Shown here: positions 1-10,409 of the stretch, piece by piece
Numbering within the stretch: position 1 is the first letter of the stretch
Layout of the letters: each line of letters starts with the position of its first letter
Assembly (NCBI GenBank): GCA_947179485.1
Contig: OX359249.1
Coordinates: 51,409,402-51,473,401, forward strand
Direction: 5' to 3'
DNA: 64,000 nucleotides
Source: Allacma fusca
Taxonomy: Eukaryota; Arthropoda; Collembola; Symphypleona; Sminthuridae
Translations under genes and position numbers: made by a program
The notes under the pieces: generated by a model
What the model saw: only the letters and a program-made list of their open reading frames with translations
Told to the model about the DNA's origin: nothing
Databases searched by the model: none

Positions 1-67
1 ATTCTCTGCTGAATTAGAGGGGAAATGTTGTGAGGCTGCTTGGTCTGAACGTCCCCGCACGTCAGAC

Positions 68-1336
68 CTAACAGTTTCCCTGATTGTTGGTAGGTTGGGG
101 CTGAGTAGGGCCAGCACCCGCGTTTTGTTGTGGGGCCGGTGGCGTCCAAGAGCCTTGTTGGGGTGGCGGCTGCGGTAGAGCCGACATCTGGAAAGGCCGG
201 TAATTTTGACCGTCCCAAAAAAATAGAGGCGGACTGACTGCCTGATGGGAGGGATAGCCACAGTTGTAGTTACCCGGAGGTGGATAATAGCCGGGTTGAC
301 CATTCGGAGGGAACTGATCCTGGCGGCGGAAATTCCCACGTTGGTTGCGGGAGCCTCCATTGTTGGTCGTTACCGGTGGTCGGCTGTTCATTGGCAATGG
401 CGACTGCTGTTGTTGCGCTTGAGGCTGGAGAGAGAGATTATTAGTGACCATATTATTTGGTTGCGAAGGACTGACCTCAGGATGACTCTGTTTCCCGGCG
501 TTGACCACGGCGGTCAGACGTTGGGTGTTACCCGCGGTAACATCCCTCAACATTGTCCGGCACTGGGACATGATGTGGTTCAGACGACCACAGTAGTCGC
601 AGGTGACCACCGTCATTGCACGGACGGATACAGGCCCCAATTGAGGGGCCTGGTCCACGGAGGACTGGGCAGGTCCGGTCCTGATGGCGGGATTGAGTTC
701 CGGATCCTTAAGGAGTCCCTTAAGGTTCTTCGCCAAATCCCGAAGGTTCCTGGATGGAGTAATGGCCAAGGACTCCATCCGGAGTGGAAGTTTCCCGCGA
801 GCCTTCTCCACAATGTCCTCTTCGTCCATGAGAGGGTCGAGGTCCCAGCAGAGTTTTTGGAGCCCAGCGACGAAGGAGTGAGGGGTCATACCGGACCGAT
901 ACCGGTATGCATCCAGGTCGGCCTGCTTCTCAGCCTTCAACCGGTCGTGGTCGAAGCGCTCGGTCAATTCGTCGCAAACATAAGCCCAAATTTCCTGGGA
1001 GGACTTCGTTTTCCTGTCCAGGAACATTCGGATCCTAGGGAAGATGGACTGGAACCACTCCCGTACGTCCCGGTCCGGTGAATCCAGAAAGAGGCGTGAC
1101 AGGTTCCGGATGACCATGTCATGGGTGACAAAAAGGTCCGAGGAGAAATGGTTCACGGCATCAATAAAGGATGCTGGGTTCTCCTGACTGGAATATTGGC
1201 GGACCTCCAGACGGAATTTATCGAGGCGCCGATATTTCTCGTCGGATTCCCTCGACCGGAGGAGCCGATCCTTCTTTTCCTCTTCTGTCTCATCATGGTC
1301 GGCCATGATGGAGTAAGAGCAGAAATGGATGGGCAC
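68..1336 (-). CDS. gag: LTR-retrotransposon gag polyprotein
   Basis: Gag-like capsid/nucleocapsid protein of an LTR retrotransposon, which would package element RNA in the cytoplasm. The 422-residue frame has a charged N-terminus, then a helical region around residues 40-210 of the kind found in retrotransposon gag domains (Trp/Phe-rich, ending in a Leu-rich stretch). One CCHC zinc knuckle follows (C246, C249, H254, C259; spacing C-X2-C-X4-H-X4-C). A long Pro/Gln/Asn-rich tail runs to the stop. The first Met is at 1336, but M11 (ATG at 1304-1306, followed by an acidic stretch) looks the more natural start, because the upstream residues fall in the leader repeat. Pol is not visible and would lie beyond the left edge. 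The superfamily cannot be fixed without reverse transcriptase; Gypsy-like is my guess. The frame is intact, so the insertion may be fairly young. Confidence 0.85.
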   Translation of the reverse strand: MPIHFCSYSIMADHDETEEEKKDRLLRSRESDEKYRRLDKFRLEVRQYSSQENPASFIDAVNHFSSDLFVTHDMVIRNLSRLFLDSPDRDVREWFQSIFPRIRMFLDRKTKSSQEIWAYVCDELTERFDHDRLKAEKQADLDAYRYRSGMTPHSFVAGLQKLCWDLDPLMDEEDIVEKARGKLPLRMESLAITPSRNLRDLAKNLKGLLKDPELNPAIRTGPAQSSVDQAPQLGPVSVRAMTVVTCDYCGRLNHIMSQCRTMLRDVTAGNTQRLTAVVNAGKQSHPEVSPSQPNNMVTNNLSLQPQAQQQQSPLPMNSRPPVTTNNGGSRNQRGNFRRQDQFPPNGQPGYYPPPGNYNCGYPSHQAVSPPLFFWDGQNYRPFQMSALPQPPPQQGSWTPPAPQQNAGAGPTQPQPTNNQGNC

Positions 1337-2860
1337 ACGGGAAGGTAAGTGAAAATGTCCGGAAAAATCTAGACCTCAAACTGATGATTAAAGTAAACAC
1401 CGAAATGTAAGAAAATAACTCACGAAATCCGTCGGTAATTATCAGGAGTAATGTGCACCGGAATATGTCAGAATCTCCAACCGGGTTATAGTGGATGAGA
1501 CCGGAGATACTTCATCCGGGAAATCGATAATTTGGTGAGATTCCGTACAACACTGGGTCCCGGGTCCGGAGAATTGTTGATATCCGTGAGGCGGAACGTG
1601 GGTCGTGCCAGCAGGGAAGTCGCAACGCTAAGGAAAATCCGGAGATGTGGTTGGTTCCTGAACTGTAGGATCCCAAACTTATGCCGCGTTGTTGGTGTCC
1701 AGAAGAGTCAGTAGGTATCCAAGGGGTAGTACTCATACATGAATGAAGTCAGGACCCACTCGAACACGTTGGGAGTAAGCGTAAATGTCGGGAAAACCCT
1801 AGGCAAATTTCGAGAAACGTCAGGGACTAGGTGGGCACCGAGACTGTAGGATCGGGAGCCCCCGACGGATGGGGGTGTTCTTCGGAGAGGTCGGATGGAT
1901 TTTCCGGGAAAACGTCCGTATGACACGTGCACAGCGATGATGGGAGGGCCACGCAGTGAGTGTAGAAAATTCCGGAAAACTCCTAGACACTAAATAGAAT
2001 AATTGTTAGTAAGTAACGATTAAATGAAAACTCACACAAATCCAGGGAAACTCTGAGATGAGGGTGACTCCGGGAATACAAAATCTGGATCCTCCGACGT
2101 GTGAAGTGTTGCTGCTGCCAGATGAGATGGTACTTCCGCAGGAATGATGGGAAGTCCACGCAGTGAGAGTGAGTGTAAATTACGGAGAATACACACACAC
2201 CAAATGGGAATAACCAAATTAAGTAATAACCCAGCGCAGGATGGCGCACGCAATTCGGGATAACTCCAGAAGGTGGATGAACTCCAGGACAAAAGAAACG
2301 AGAACCTCCGGCGGGTCAAAATTGTCGTCGCAGATGATGTAGAAATTTTTGAGAGAATCCCCATATGTCACGGGCATATCAATGATGGGGAGGGCACTTC
2401 GTAAGTGAGGAAAAAATGGCGGAAGATTTCTAGACACCAAATGTAAATGATCAGAAGAATGAAGAAAAGATAGGAGGAAATCTCACACAATTCTGATGAA
2501 ATCCGGAGAGAAGGTGGCCTCCGGGAGTGTAGAATCGGGAACCCCCGGCTGGAGAAAAATATCTCTCGAAAGATTATCCGTATAAAACCCAGCGAAAAAT
2601 CCTTATGGCACTGGGACTGTCGTGAATCCAGGACCACGCGGTGTGAGTGTAGAAAAATGAGGGCAGGGTCACGTGGCGAATCCGGAGAAAACCTAAATAC
2701 CAAAGGTCAAGGATTAGTATTAAATTAAGAAAAGGGGAACCACTTACGTAATCCCGAGTAAATCCGTTGGACCGAATTTTTCTGATCGGAGTTGGGTCTC
2801 CGGAGCTCCAAGATGGGAGAGCCACGTGGAGAGCTAAGAAAAGCCGGAAAATTCCGGGTG
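1306..2860 (-). repeat. Eight-copy diverged tandem repeat in retrotransposon leader
   Basis: Between the candidate primer site and gag, the minus strand carries eight diverged copies of a module that reads roughly TTTTCCGGAATTTTC, a short spacer, then ACGTGGCCTCCCATC. Anchors are near 2811-2860, 2624-2690, 2384-2426, 2145-2190, 1938-1983, 1741-1799, 1584-1640 and 1306-1368. The last anchor runs directly into the gag start. Four AT-rich segments between copies look like minimal introns on the minus strand: 2693-2747 (55 bp), 2430-2486 (57), 1983-2035 (53) and 1369-1423 (55). Each starts GTAAG or GTGAG and ends TAG. Unit length is about 200 bp plus the intron-like segment. Short open frames exist, but I see no conserved reading frame through the copies. 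Confidence 0.7.
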
Positions 2861-2901
2861 TGGTAGGGGAAAACTTGGCGATAATGAGGAGAGGGAGAAA
2901 A

Positions 2902-2919
2902 GGTCTCGCACCTCCACCA
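2902..2919 (-). other. Candidate tRNA primer-binding site
   Basis: On the minus strand, two bases after the candidate LTR end, the sequence TGGTGGAGGTGCGAGACC begins with the TGG expected from a primer tRNA ending in CCA. I could not assign the tRNA isotype, so this rests on position and the first bases only. Confidence 0.35.
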
Positions 2920-2921
2920 GA

Positions 2922-3158
2922 TGAAGAGTCACCGGTTTTCGGTAACCAACTAATTAAACCTAAATTCGGAGAAATATCCGAAGTCGAGAGAATGGATGGG
3001 AAAATAAAGAGGAGCGTGCTCCATGCGACTGTCCTGCTTCTTCTCTTGATAACGACCTGCTTACTTTTATTAACGTCGACTCGCGGAGGAGCTGTGAGCC
3101 GGGGCTCATACACATATTACAAATATTGAGGGGAGCCAACCCTCACAGGGTTGGGACA
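2922..3158 (-). mobile_element. Candidate 5' LTR (237 bp)
   Basis: Read on the minus strand the segment begins TGTCCCAACCC and ends TCTTCA, giving the TG...CA ends of an LTR. An AATAAA signal lies near 3066-3071. A perfect 8-bp stem with a 3-bp loop (3136-3154, CCAACCCT-CAC-AGGGTTGG) sits at the terminus. The gag gene lies 1.6 kb downstream in the same direction. The partner 3' LTR would be outside the window, so the boundaries are inferred from one copy. Confidence 0.45.
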
Positions 3159-4908
3159 TCAGAAATTCTGTGAAATGCGAATATCCGCTATTGCCATTTG
3201 TTATAGTGAGATTTGACTGCATTCTTTGTGCCAAGTAAGTGTCATAGAACTTTACGCTATTATGTCGTGTTATTGTAAGTATTTCCCTGTAGGTCAAGAT
3301 AACTCTACATTCTCAGATAATTTTTTTGCCATTGAAATTAAGCTTGATGTAAGCTGGACTGCATTTCTTACCTAGTTGTGTACTTTTGAGTGTACGTTTT
3401 AAAACCGTCTTCATTTTTGTTTTTGCAAAACTATTTTTATTTTTATATCGTTAATATTGATCCTATAATGAAATTAAAACTTTTCATTTTTTATTTTGCA
3501 GAGCAGAACGAGATCAGGATTTTTTTCATTTACGACGCTTTACAATTATTGCGCAAAATCGTTGAAAGTCTAAGGATTCATTTTTATGAATCCTTGTAGT
3601 ATCTACCTGCTGTCACATGGAGATAAGCGATGCCAATTTTTTAAACATAGAAGGACTGGGGAAAAAATTGGAGTCGAAATTGTAGAAATTCATGGAATAT
3701 GTCAAAAGTTTTGACTAGGAATGTTTTTCTGGTTACCTATTGATACTTCGAGAAAATGGTCTGCCTCAAAATCAAGGGAATTAACGGTAGGTTTTGCTAA
3801 TATTTTGAAGGTGATATCACAAAAAAGCGGTTTTTTAGTATTGCAACTGGGTGAAATGTGTCATTATTTCGATGCCGGCGCACCCTAATGACAACACTTT
3901 TATGAATCATTTTTTAATCATTTTTTCAACTTATAAGACTATAATTTCAAAATGTTCGCTGTCGTCGAGGAAACATGGAGACATAGTTGGGGAGGAGCTA
4001 CATAAGGTTCCCGCAACAACTACGATAAAGAGATTACTAGCGGCTACAAGTTAGGGGCAAGTAACATCAGAAATTGCCTCAGAATTGTCACTGTTAACAA
4101 AAGTGACTCGGGAATTTGGAGTCAGGACGATCGAGACAGCTGTGGAATGCAAGCACGATCAAATCGTTAGGGTGAAGATGGCTGACGAAACGGAGCAAGA
4201 ACGTCGAGCGGAGGAGCAGCCAATGTCAGAGGAGATAGCCGAAAGGGAAGAAAATGGCCGACCAATGGGAGACGAGGAGTCTGGCATGGATTCAGAGTGA
4301 CGCAAGCGATTTCAGGAGAAGGACAGAGAGTTAGATCGAGACATGAAGAAGTAGATCGGACGTGCCCCATATTTACTCCGAAACCGAAAGAAAATAGTGT
4401 AGTGAAATCAGAGATATTTATTGAATTTCCTTTATTTAGTTACAAGTTTATTTTGTAAATCAATTAATATTACTATTTCGATCGGTGGCTAAAGTAGTCG
4501 CCAAATTATATATTATTACTAAATGTTTAAATGCAAATGAGTTGTGATATCTCACAGAAATATTCCTAAAGTAATAAAGTGACCTAGTGAATAATTATCT
4601 CATCCGTCAAAGATTCTCTGTCATTTTTGAATATCATCATGTGTTTCTAATGCTAGAGTTGTTATCCACATCAAGAGCTATCGGAGGCGCGATTATGTCG
4701 TATCCCATTAATTCAACAACATCCTTTATATGGAGAATGTGTGGCTACGTGAAAACACATTAAGTATAACTAAATAAAAAACAAATATTTACATACATAT
4801 TTTTTTAAAATTCATTCAGGTGATCTGACCCAGAAAAATAGTTCGCAATTCAGTTTTCATTATATACATTTAATGTAAAACAACGCAACGCTGCAACAGC
4901 GTGCTTTA
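3159..4908. other. Intergenic stretch, nothing recognised
   Basis: AT-rich sequence with short frames only. A frame at 4085-4300 (+) encodes a Glu/Arg-rich stretch after MADETEQERR, which is superficially like the charged N-terminus of the gag at 1306 but too low in complexity to call. Confidence 0.4.
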
Positions 4909-5080
4909 GGCGGCATGCATAAATTATATAACGCTAATTTGCCACATTTTTGACCACCTCTGACCCCGACTAACGCATACGTAACGCTGTCATCTAATCC
5001 CCACTATCATACATAACGCAATGATAATTAATTTATGCATAACTTAAATAATTACCACTAAAATTATCTCGGAAATTACT
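4909..5080 (-). mobile_element. Truncated PIF/Harbinger-like MITE
   Basis: The first ~170 bp match the reverse complement of the right part of the complete element at 22617-23058. They begin at the terminus (GGCGGCATGCATAAATTATA) and follow a TTA that would be the 3-bp target site. The match stops near 5080 and no second terminus is found, so this copy is truncated. Confidence 0.7.
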
Positions 5081-6313
5081 CTTGTCTTGTATAAATTGCA
5101 GTCAGTAGTTAAATGCATCAAGACTCATTATAAATCTCATTACGAAAGGAATTATTATAAAATGAAGGAAATGTAATAACTCTGTTGTCCCTTGCTCCTT
5201 TGCACCTGAAGATATAAGATATAGATAAGATTATAGTCTATATGTTGTCCAAAGCTTGCAAATTAATAAACCTTCTTAATTTATTTTATGGCCATTTTAC
5301 ATCACGAAGTTTTCCAAAGGTATGAAAGCACATGTTGCATCCGAATCTTTGCTCTCCTTGTATCGAAACAGTAGATATTTAGTAAAGGTGTACAAGTAGT
5401 GCATATATAGGCACAAATTGATTCAATTTGAGGGATATCGGGAAAACTCACTTATTCGAGGAAGGTCAGGGCCTGCACAATAACAAATGTTTGGAAGAGG
5501 GAGCTAGGAAGACCTGACTAAATCGAGGATCAGTACTAATCGGTCGCAGGTGATTAAAACATTATTCAGCTTTCTAATAAATTAAATAATTTAAACTGGT
5601 TACGTGATACAAGAATACAAACGGGAAACGTCTCGTATGTATTACCATGATATTTTACGGCACTTATTCTGAAATTGATTGACAAACGTTTTCTCCAATG
5701 CAAATATGTTAATGAATCAGGTACTTCTGATGATGTGCATTATCAAGTTCTACTTCAACCGATGTCTCATTCGTTGCAATTCTAGCAGTTATGAAAATCT
5801 TACTTTAGTTTTTTTAATCTTGAAACTTAATCGTATATTTTTGTATACTGAATGAAGTCGATGAGGTAGACGAACTAATTAAAACGATAATAGAGCACAA
5901 AGGTTTTTGAATATAGATAAGTCCGAAGATTTGCTTATGTAAGTTCCTGCCTGTAAGAATGTATTTGCATTCATTTTAAATACCAACCACATGAACAAGT
6001 GTTGATGCTTGCCTCCTCCGAACTTTTCATGTTATTTCTTCAGAAATGATATAGTTAGATTTCTTCTCATCACACAATATTTCCATATTTTTTGAGATTA
6101 GTACCTTGGCAGGGATTAATAGTTTTAATAATACACTCCGAACTCTTTTCATCAAACAAAAGGTTTTATAATTTCGAAAGAGAGCTATTCTAAATTAAAC
6201 TTCCAGTACAAGCTTTTTAAGTTTTTTTTGAAACTGGAAAATTAAAATATTTTTTGCTTTCATCTTTCAGATAAAACAAAACGTTTTAATAAAACTTTTG
6301 CCTGAGATTTCAC
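5081..6313. other. Intergenic stretch, nothing recognised
   Basis: AT-rich DNA without a convincing gene, tandem array or terminal repeat. Confidence 0.4.
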
Positions 6314-6315
6314 TA

Positions 6316-7390
6316 GGACGTACAAACAGCTCCTGGTTGCTCGAGTGGTAGCTCGAACTTAGAATATTTCTGCTCTGCACTTGACCAAGCAAGCAAGTTT
6401 ATCATTACAATGCTGCTTACTATGCTCTATGGCAACCCATCATCTTTCACAGCTCGTGCATGTGTACTTGACTATTTCTAGTCTGGAGTACTAATTCAAG
6501 GACTGAGCTAACCCTCAAAGTTGCCTTGTAGTAGTACAATCTAAATATTCCTAAATAGAAGCTATAAATTATTAAGCAAATGTAATTTACAAGTTAACAG
6601 AGAGCATTACAAAAATAATGAAAGCACAAATTTATGGATGGACTTTGATTAAATATGTCTGCTGAGATTGTCATTCCTTGGGTCTATGCTACATTTCATG
6701 GAATATTTAGATTATACTAAAGGCAACCCTGAGGGTTAGCTCAGTCCTTTAATTAGTATTTAAGGCTAGAAATAGTCAAGTACACATGCATGGCTGTGAG
6801 AGATGCTGGGTTGATGAGGATGGGTTGCCATAGAGTATAGTAAGCAGCATTGTAAGGGACTGTGTACTAATGACGTCACTCCAAATTGCCCACTTTTGAA
6901 CACCCCCTCCCCCAAAATCACATCAAATCATATTCTGTCAACCCCACCCCCACCATCTGACGTCATGTGTAATACTCATTTTTCATTAATACAATAAAGG
7001 CTGCATCCTTGATTAAAGCGGGATTTAGTAAAATATTAATAATTTGTGCATATTGTGTGGCTGGATTCCGATGTCTGTGAAAGCCATCAAAAAGATTTGT
7101 AACTGAATTCTAAAATATCGAAGATTAATGCTTTTACGTAGTACAGATACAATAAACCCTCATTATTTTTGTATGATGTCAGACAACACTTGCCCCTCCC
7201 CTCCTCCTGTCACCCGAAGTCACTCATTCTGCTACTCCCCCTCCCCCCTAAATGTATGACGTCATTAGTACACAGTCCCTAATGATAAACTTGTTTGCTT
7301 GGTAAAGTGCATAGCAGAGGAGAGCAGAAATATTCTAATAATTGTAAGTTCGAGCTACCACTCGAGCAACCAGGAGCTGTTTTTACGTCC
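6316..7390. mobile_element. Long inverted-repeat (foldback) element, interrupted
   Basis: Two arms of roughly 250 bp face each other. The left arm starts at 6316 and the right arm ends at 7390. Both termini read CTAGGACGTA(C/A)AAACAGCTCC and continue through TGGTTGCTCGAGTGGTAGCTC, GCTGCTTACTAT, GTGTACTTGACTATTTCTAG and GGACTGAGCTAACCCTCA. Flanking TA on each side is compatible with a TA duplication (Tc1/mariner-like), though CTAG at the ends makes the exact border ambiguous. No coding capacity is seen. The right arm is split by the MITE at 6856-7279; without that the unit would be about 650 bp. Confidence 0.85.
6856..7279. mobile_element. PIF/Harbinger-like MITE nested in foldback element
   Basis: Terminal inverted repeats GGGACTGTGTACTAATGACG bound a 424-bp noncoding unit. 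TAA flanks it on both sides (6853-6855, 7280-7282). Removing the element and one TAA restores the exact sequence of the opposite arm of the host foldback (GCAGCATTGTAATGATAAAC). That proves both the insertion and the 3-bp target duplication. The internal body is rich in CCCCTCCCCC tracts. Confidence 0.93.
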
Positions 7391-7521
7391 TAGTCTTAAT
7401 TACAAAGTCAAAAACTGACTCGTGGCCGGCCAGCACAAAGTAATTGGACTCCATGGTGCTGCTCTAAACTAGACATGAGACGAACATATAGAAAGCAAGC
7501 ATGTATTTGTTTACCTTGAAG

Positions 7522-9055
7522 TAGAGCATCTCGGGCGGTTAAAATTTGCGGGTAAGCCCGTAAAAAGCCCGGCCTGCCCGGGCTTTGGGCGGGTACGGGT
7601 AAAATTTATTACGCTTGAAGGGTTACGGGCGGGCATACCTGGGCGCACTCAGGAGGCATGAGGTCATGCCTCGCACTCACCTCGCACTCTATGCACTCAA
7701 AATTACCTCTGAGTGCGAGTGCCAATGTAACCGTCATGCACTCAACTTAACGAGGCCGATGTTCTTTCAATAAATTCTATGTTGAAGAGGCAGAGGCTGA
7801 GTGCAGAACATTGCACTCTGCACTCCGCTTAGTTGACGGATGTATTTTTCAAAATTAGGTGGAGCAAGTGAGTTGTGTGCACTTCTTTCTACATTTAGGG
7901 CAATTTCAAAATTGAGTGAAAACGGAAGGAAAAAACAAGCGAAAGAACCTTGTGAAGTCGCTAATTGCTAGTCCAAAAATTAAGGTACGCAAGTTAGCTA
8001 GTGTGGCAAAATATGCAAACTTTTTTTTATAAATCACTATTTTAAGGTTTTTAAAAATTGTCAGCGCTGACCTAGGGGATGTACCCAAATGGGTAAAATC
8101 TCCAAAACCACACTGAAAATGTGAAAACAGGTGGATTGAGATTTGTGGCCCGAATGTAGGAAATTAGTGTGGAAAGCACCTAATATCCTGAGTGTTTCGA
8201 CTTCCGAATTAATCAGGAAATCAGAGTTTATTCAATCTAGCCATAAAATTATATCACTCACTCAGTGGTGCAAGAGGGCTATGAGTGCGAGTGCAATAAT
8301 TTGGTAGAGTGCTTTGAGGTAGGTGTTTGAGTGCAGTGGTTCAGAATTCATGAGTGTGAGCGCGAGGGGAGATCAAAGGTTCACCGTTGTAATTGAGTGC
8401 GAGGTGAGTGCGAGTGCATTGTAAACGCCCAGGTATGCGGGCGGGTACGGTCTTTTCAATGCGGTTAAAAAAGACCGCGAAAGCCCATAAAAGCCCGGGG
8501 AAAAAATTCATGAGTGGTGCATGCAGGATCAGGGGTTGTAAAAGTACAATGACTTGAATACATGGAACGATTTTCAAACATTTGTAATTTTACCTTTAAT
8601 ACAAATTCTTAACATTCAATGTCAACAAATTCAATTACAGGAAATAACCGGAAAACCGCATATTTGGAAAACATTTAAACAAACTGGTTGACTAGGTTTC
8701 CATAAATTATGTGAAGTGCAATGAGTGCAGAAATATTTTAGTACGCAATCGCGCCAAAGAGGGACATCAACTCTGGCCAAACATAATTGTAAGAATTCTG
8801 CAGTGGAAGCAACCCAATTGCATTAAAAAAAAAGTCGAAAATGCAAAATTGAATAAGCAAAATTTTTCTGGGTCTATAGCTATGGATTTACAAGTTGAAC
8901 TAATATTAGCGGGCGGGCTACGGGCTTTTTTAATTTTTACGGGCCGGGCCGGGCTTTATCGTCGAACTTTAATTTCGGGCAGGGCGGGCACGGGTAAACA
9001 TTTACGGGTCGCGGGCGGGCACGGGCCTAAAATATCCCACGGGGGTGATGCTCTA
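7522..9055. mobile_element. hAT-like non-autonomous element with CGGGC-word arrays
   Basis: Termini are TAGAGCATC at the left and GATGCTCTA at the right, flanked by a perfect 8-bp duplication CCTTGAAG (7514-7521, 9056-9063), which is the hAT signature. The first ~120 bp and last ~150 bp are packed with GGGCGGG/ACGGGC words. No transposase is seen. The middle is occupied by a second element (7638-8433). Confidence 0.88.
7638..8433. mobile_element. Nested element with GAGTGCGAG arrays
   Basis: It begins CCTGGGCGCACTCAGG and ends GTAAACGCCCAGG inside the preceding element, with TA on both flanks and the host array continuing on each side. Both ends carry clustered GAGTGCGAGTGC words (as GCACTCGCACTC on one side). 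The 8-bp terminal match CCTGGGCG is short, and the low-complexity host makes the target duplication ambiguous, so the superfamily is open. Confidence 0.6.
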
Positions 9056-9063
9056 CCTTGAAG

Positions 9064-10409
9064 ACTGAAAGTTGTAATCTGTATGAACTTTATTATATTA
9101 TTCACTTAATTTGAAGGTGTCCACAATTCAGTTCTTATAGAAAATCTGTTATTACATAGAACCTCTCTAATTATAACGGACATATTTTTATTTTTAAAAT
9201 CTTACTCTCCTGATGTAATATGTGACAACCTTTATTATGATAAACTCTAATAATTAATTATTATTATAAACTACTTTGTACTGCATTTGTAAGCATAACC
9301 GCGAAGGATTATATGGGTGCTGCCAGGCGCGTAGGCAGGAACTGGCCAAGGGGGGGCAACATTAATTAGAACGTACATAATATGACACATTCAATGGGAA
9401 ATCCAATTCACGAATGTAAAACGCATCAAATTTTGCAAACTGAATTTCAGTTTTATATTCTCCATCACATTCTCCTCTCTCGTTTTACGATTCCATCAAA
9501 TTTGAATGATTTTGGACTAGATTTTCAATTGGGCTTGATCCGATTTCGGAGAATTTCGAGACCTGGGTTCGCTCCTATCGTTTCAGCTGGTGCTTAACCT
9601 ACTGTTCATGTGATACGTCCTTGATTCGAAAAGAAACTGCGGATATCAGGCGTGCTTGACCTTTTCATAATGAAGAATTAAATACAATTCACTAATTTAA
9701 TAATAAAATTCTATCCAGCTTAAAAATTCCCTCGAAGCGATGCGTGTAACTTACAGAAGCTAAAAGCTCTTAATATGAAAATATTTAAAGCCGCTTACCA
9801 TACTTTTGTTGCCGTTGAATCTTGAAGTCGAATAGACGAGGCAAAAAAAAAAAATCGGGATTTCGCAATGCATTCAAATCACCCGCTAAGCAAGGATGAT
9901 GACAATAAAAATATACTCTAGAATCACCCAAAACGTACAAATGACATGAATTAAAAATGAAACCAGCTAAAGATATTAAAACATTTGAAAAACTTAAACA
10001 ATATTTATTCTTCGGTGTCTACGGCTGTTTTAAAAATTTGTGATGGGGGATGATTCAGAAATCAGAAGAAGACCGACCGAGAAGCGAATCTGACGGCGTT
10101 TTACTCGCAAGCTGGGTCGGGCCCTGTCAACTGAAACCCAGCGGGCTGCGGTCTGGCGCGGGCATAAAAAGTTACTATCGGGATGGGGCGGGCCGACGTT
10201 TCAGAGGTTGACTTTCGGGTCGGGCGGGCTGGGGTTACGTAATTGTAGGTAAGACTCGGGTTGGGTTGGGAAATGGCCTGCGGACCACGCCTTTATTTTA
10301 CACCTCAGCGAGTATCCGCAGGACATTGGCAGTTGGCACAGCTTGTAACATTGGTGTAATAGCTGCGAGTGAATGCGATGCGTATTTTAGCTTCGCGAAG
10401 GGGAATCAT
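9064..10409. other. Intergenic; a possible hAT end and a GC-rich word cluster
   Basis: A single possible hAT terminus (CAGGCGCGTAGGCAGG) occurs near 9327 without a matching partner. Near 10100-10280 a cluster of GGGCTGGG, GGGTCGGG and GGGCGGG words interrupts AT-rich DNA. It looks like a decayed end of another array-bearing element. No gene is supported. Confidence 0.4.

Noticed and set aside
1800-1830. Clean intron loss between leader repeat copies near 1810
   Set aside because: A CCTAG remnant of the acceptor remains at the junction, so it is a deletion rather than precise splicing before reverse transcription.
4085-4300. Second gag N-terminus or charged small protein
   Set aside because: Similarity to the gag start is limited to Glu/Arg-rich sequence; no zinc knuckle or downstream gag domain.
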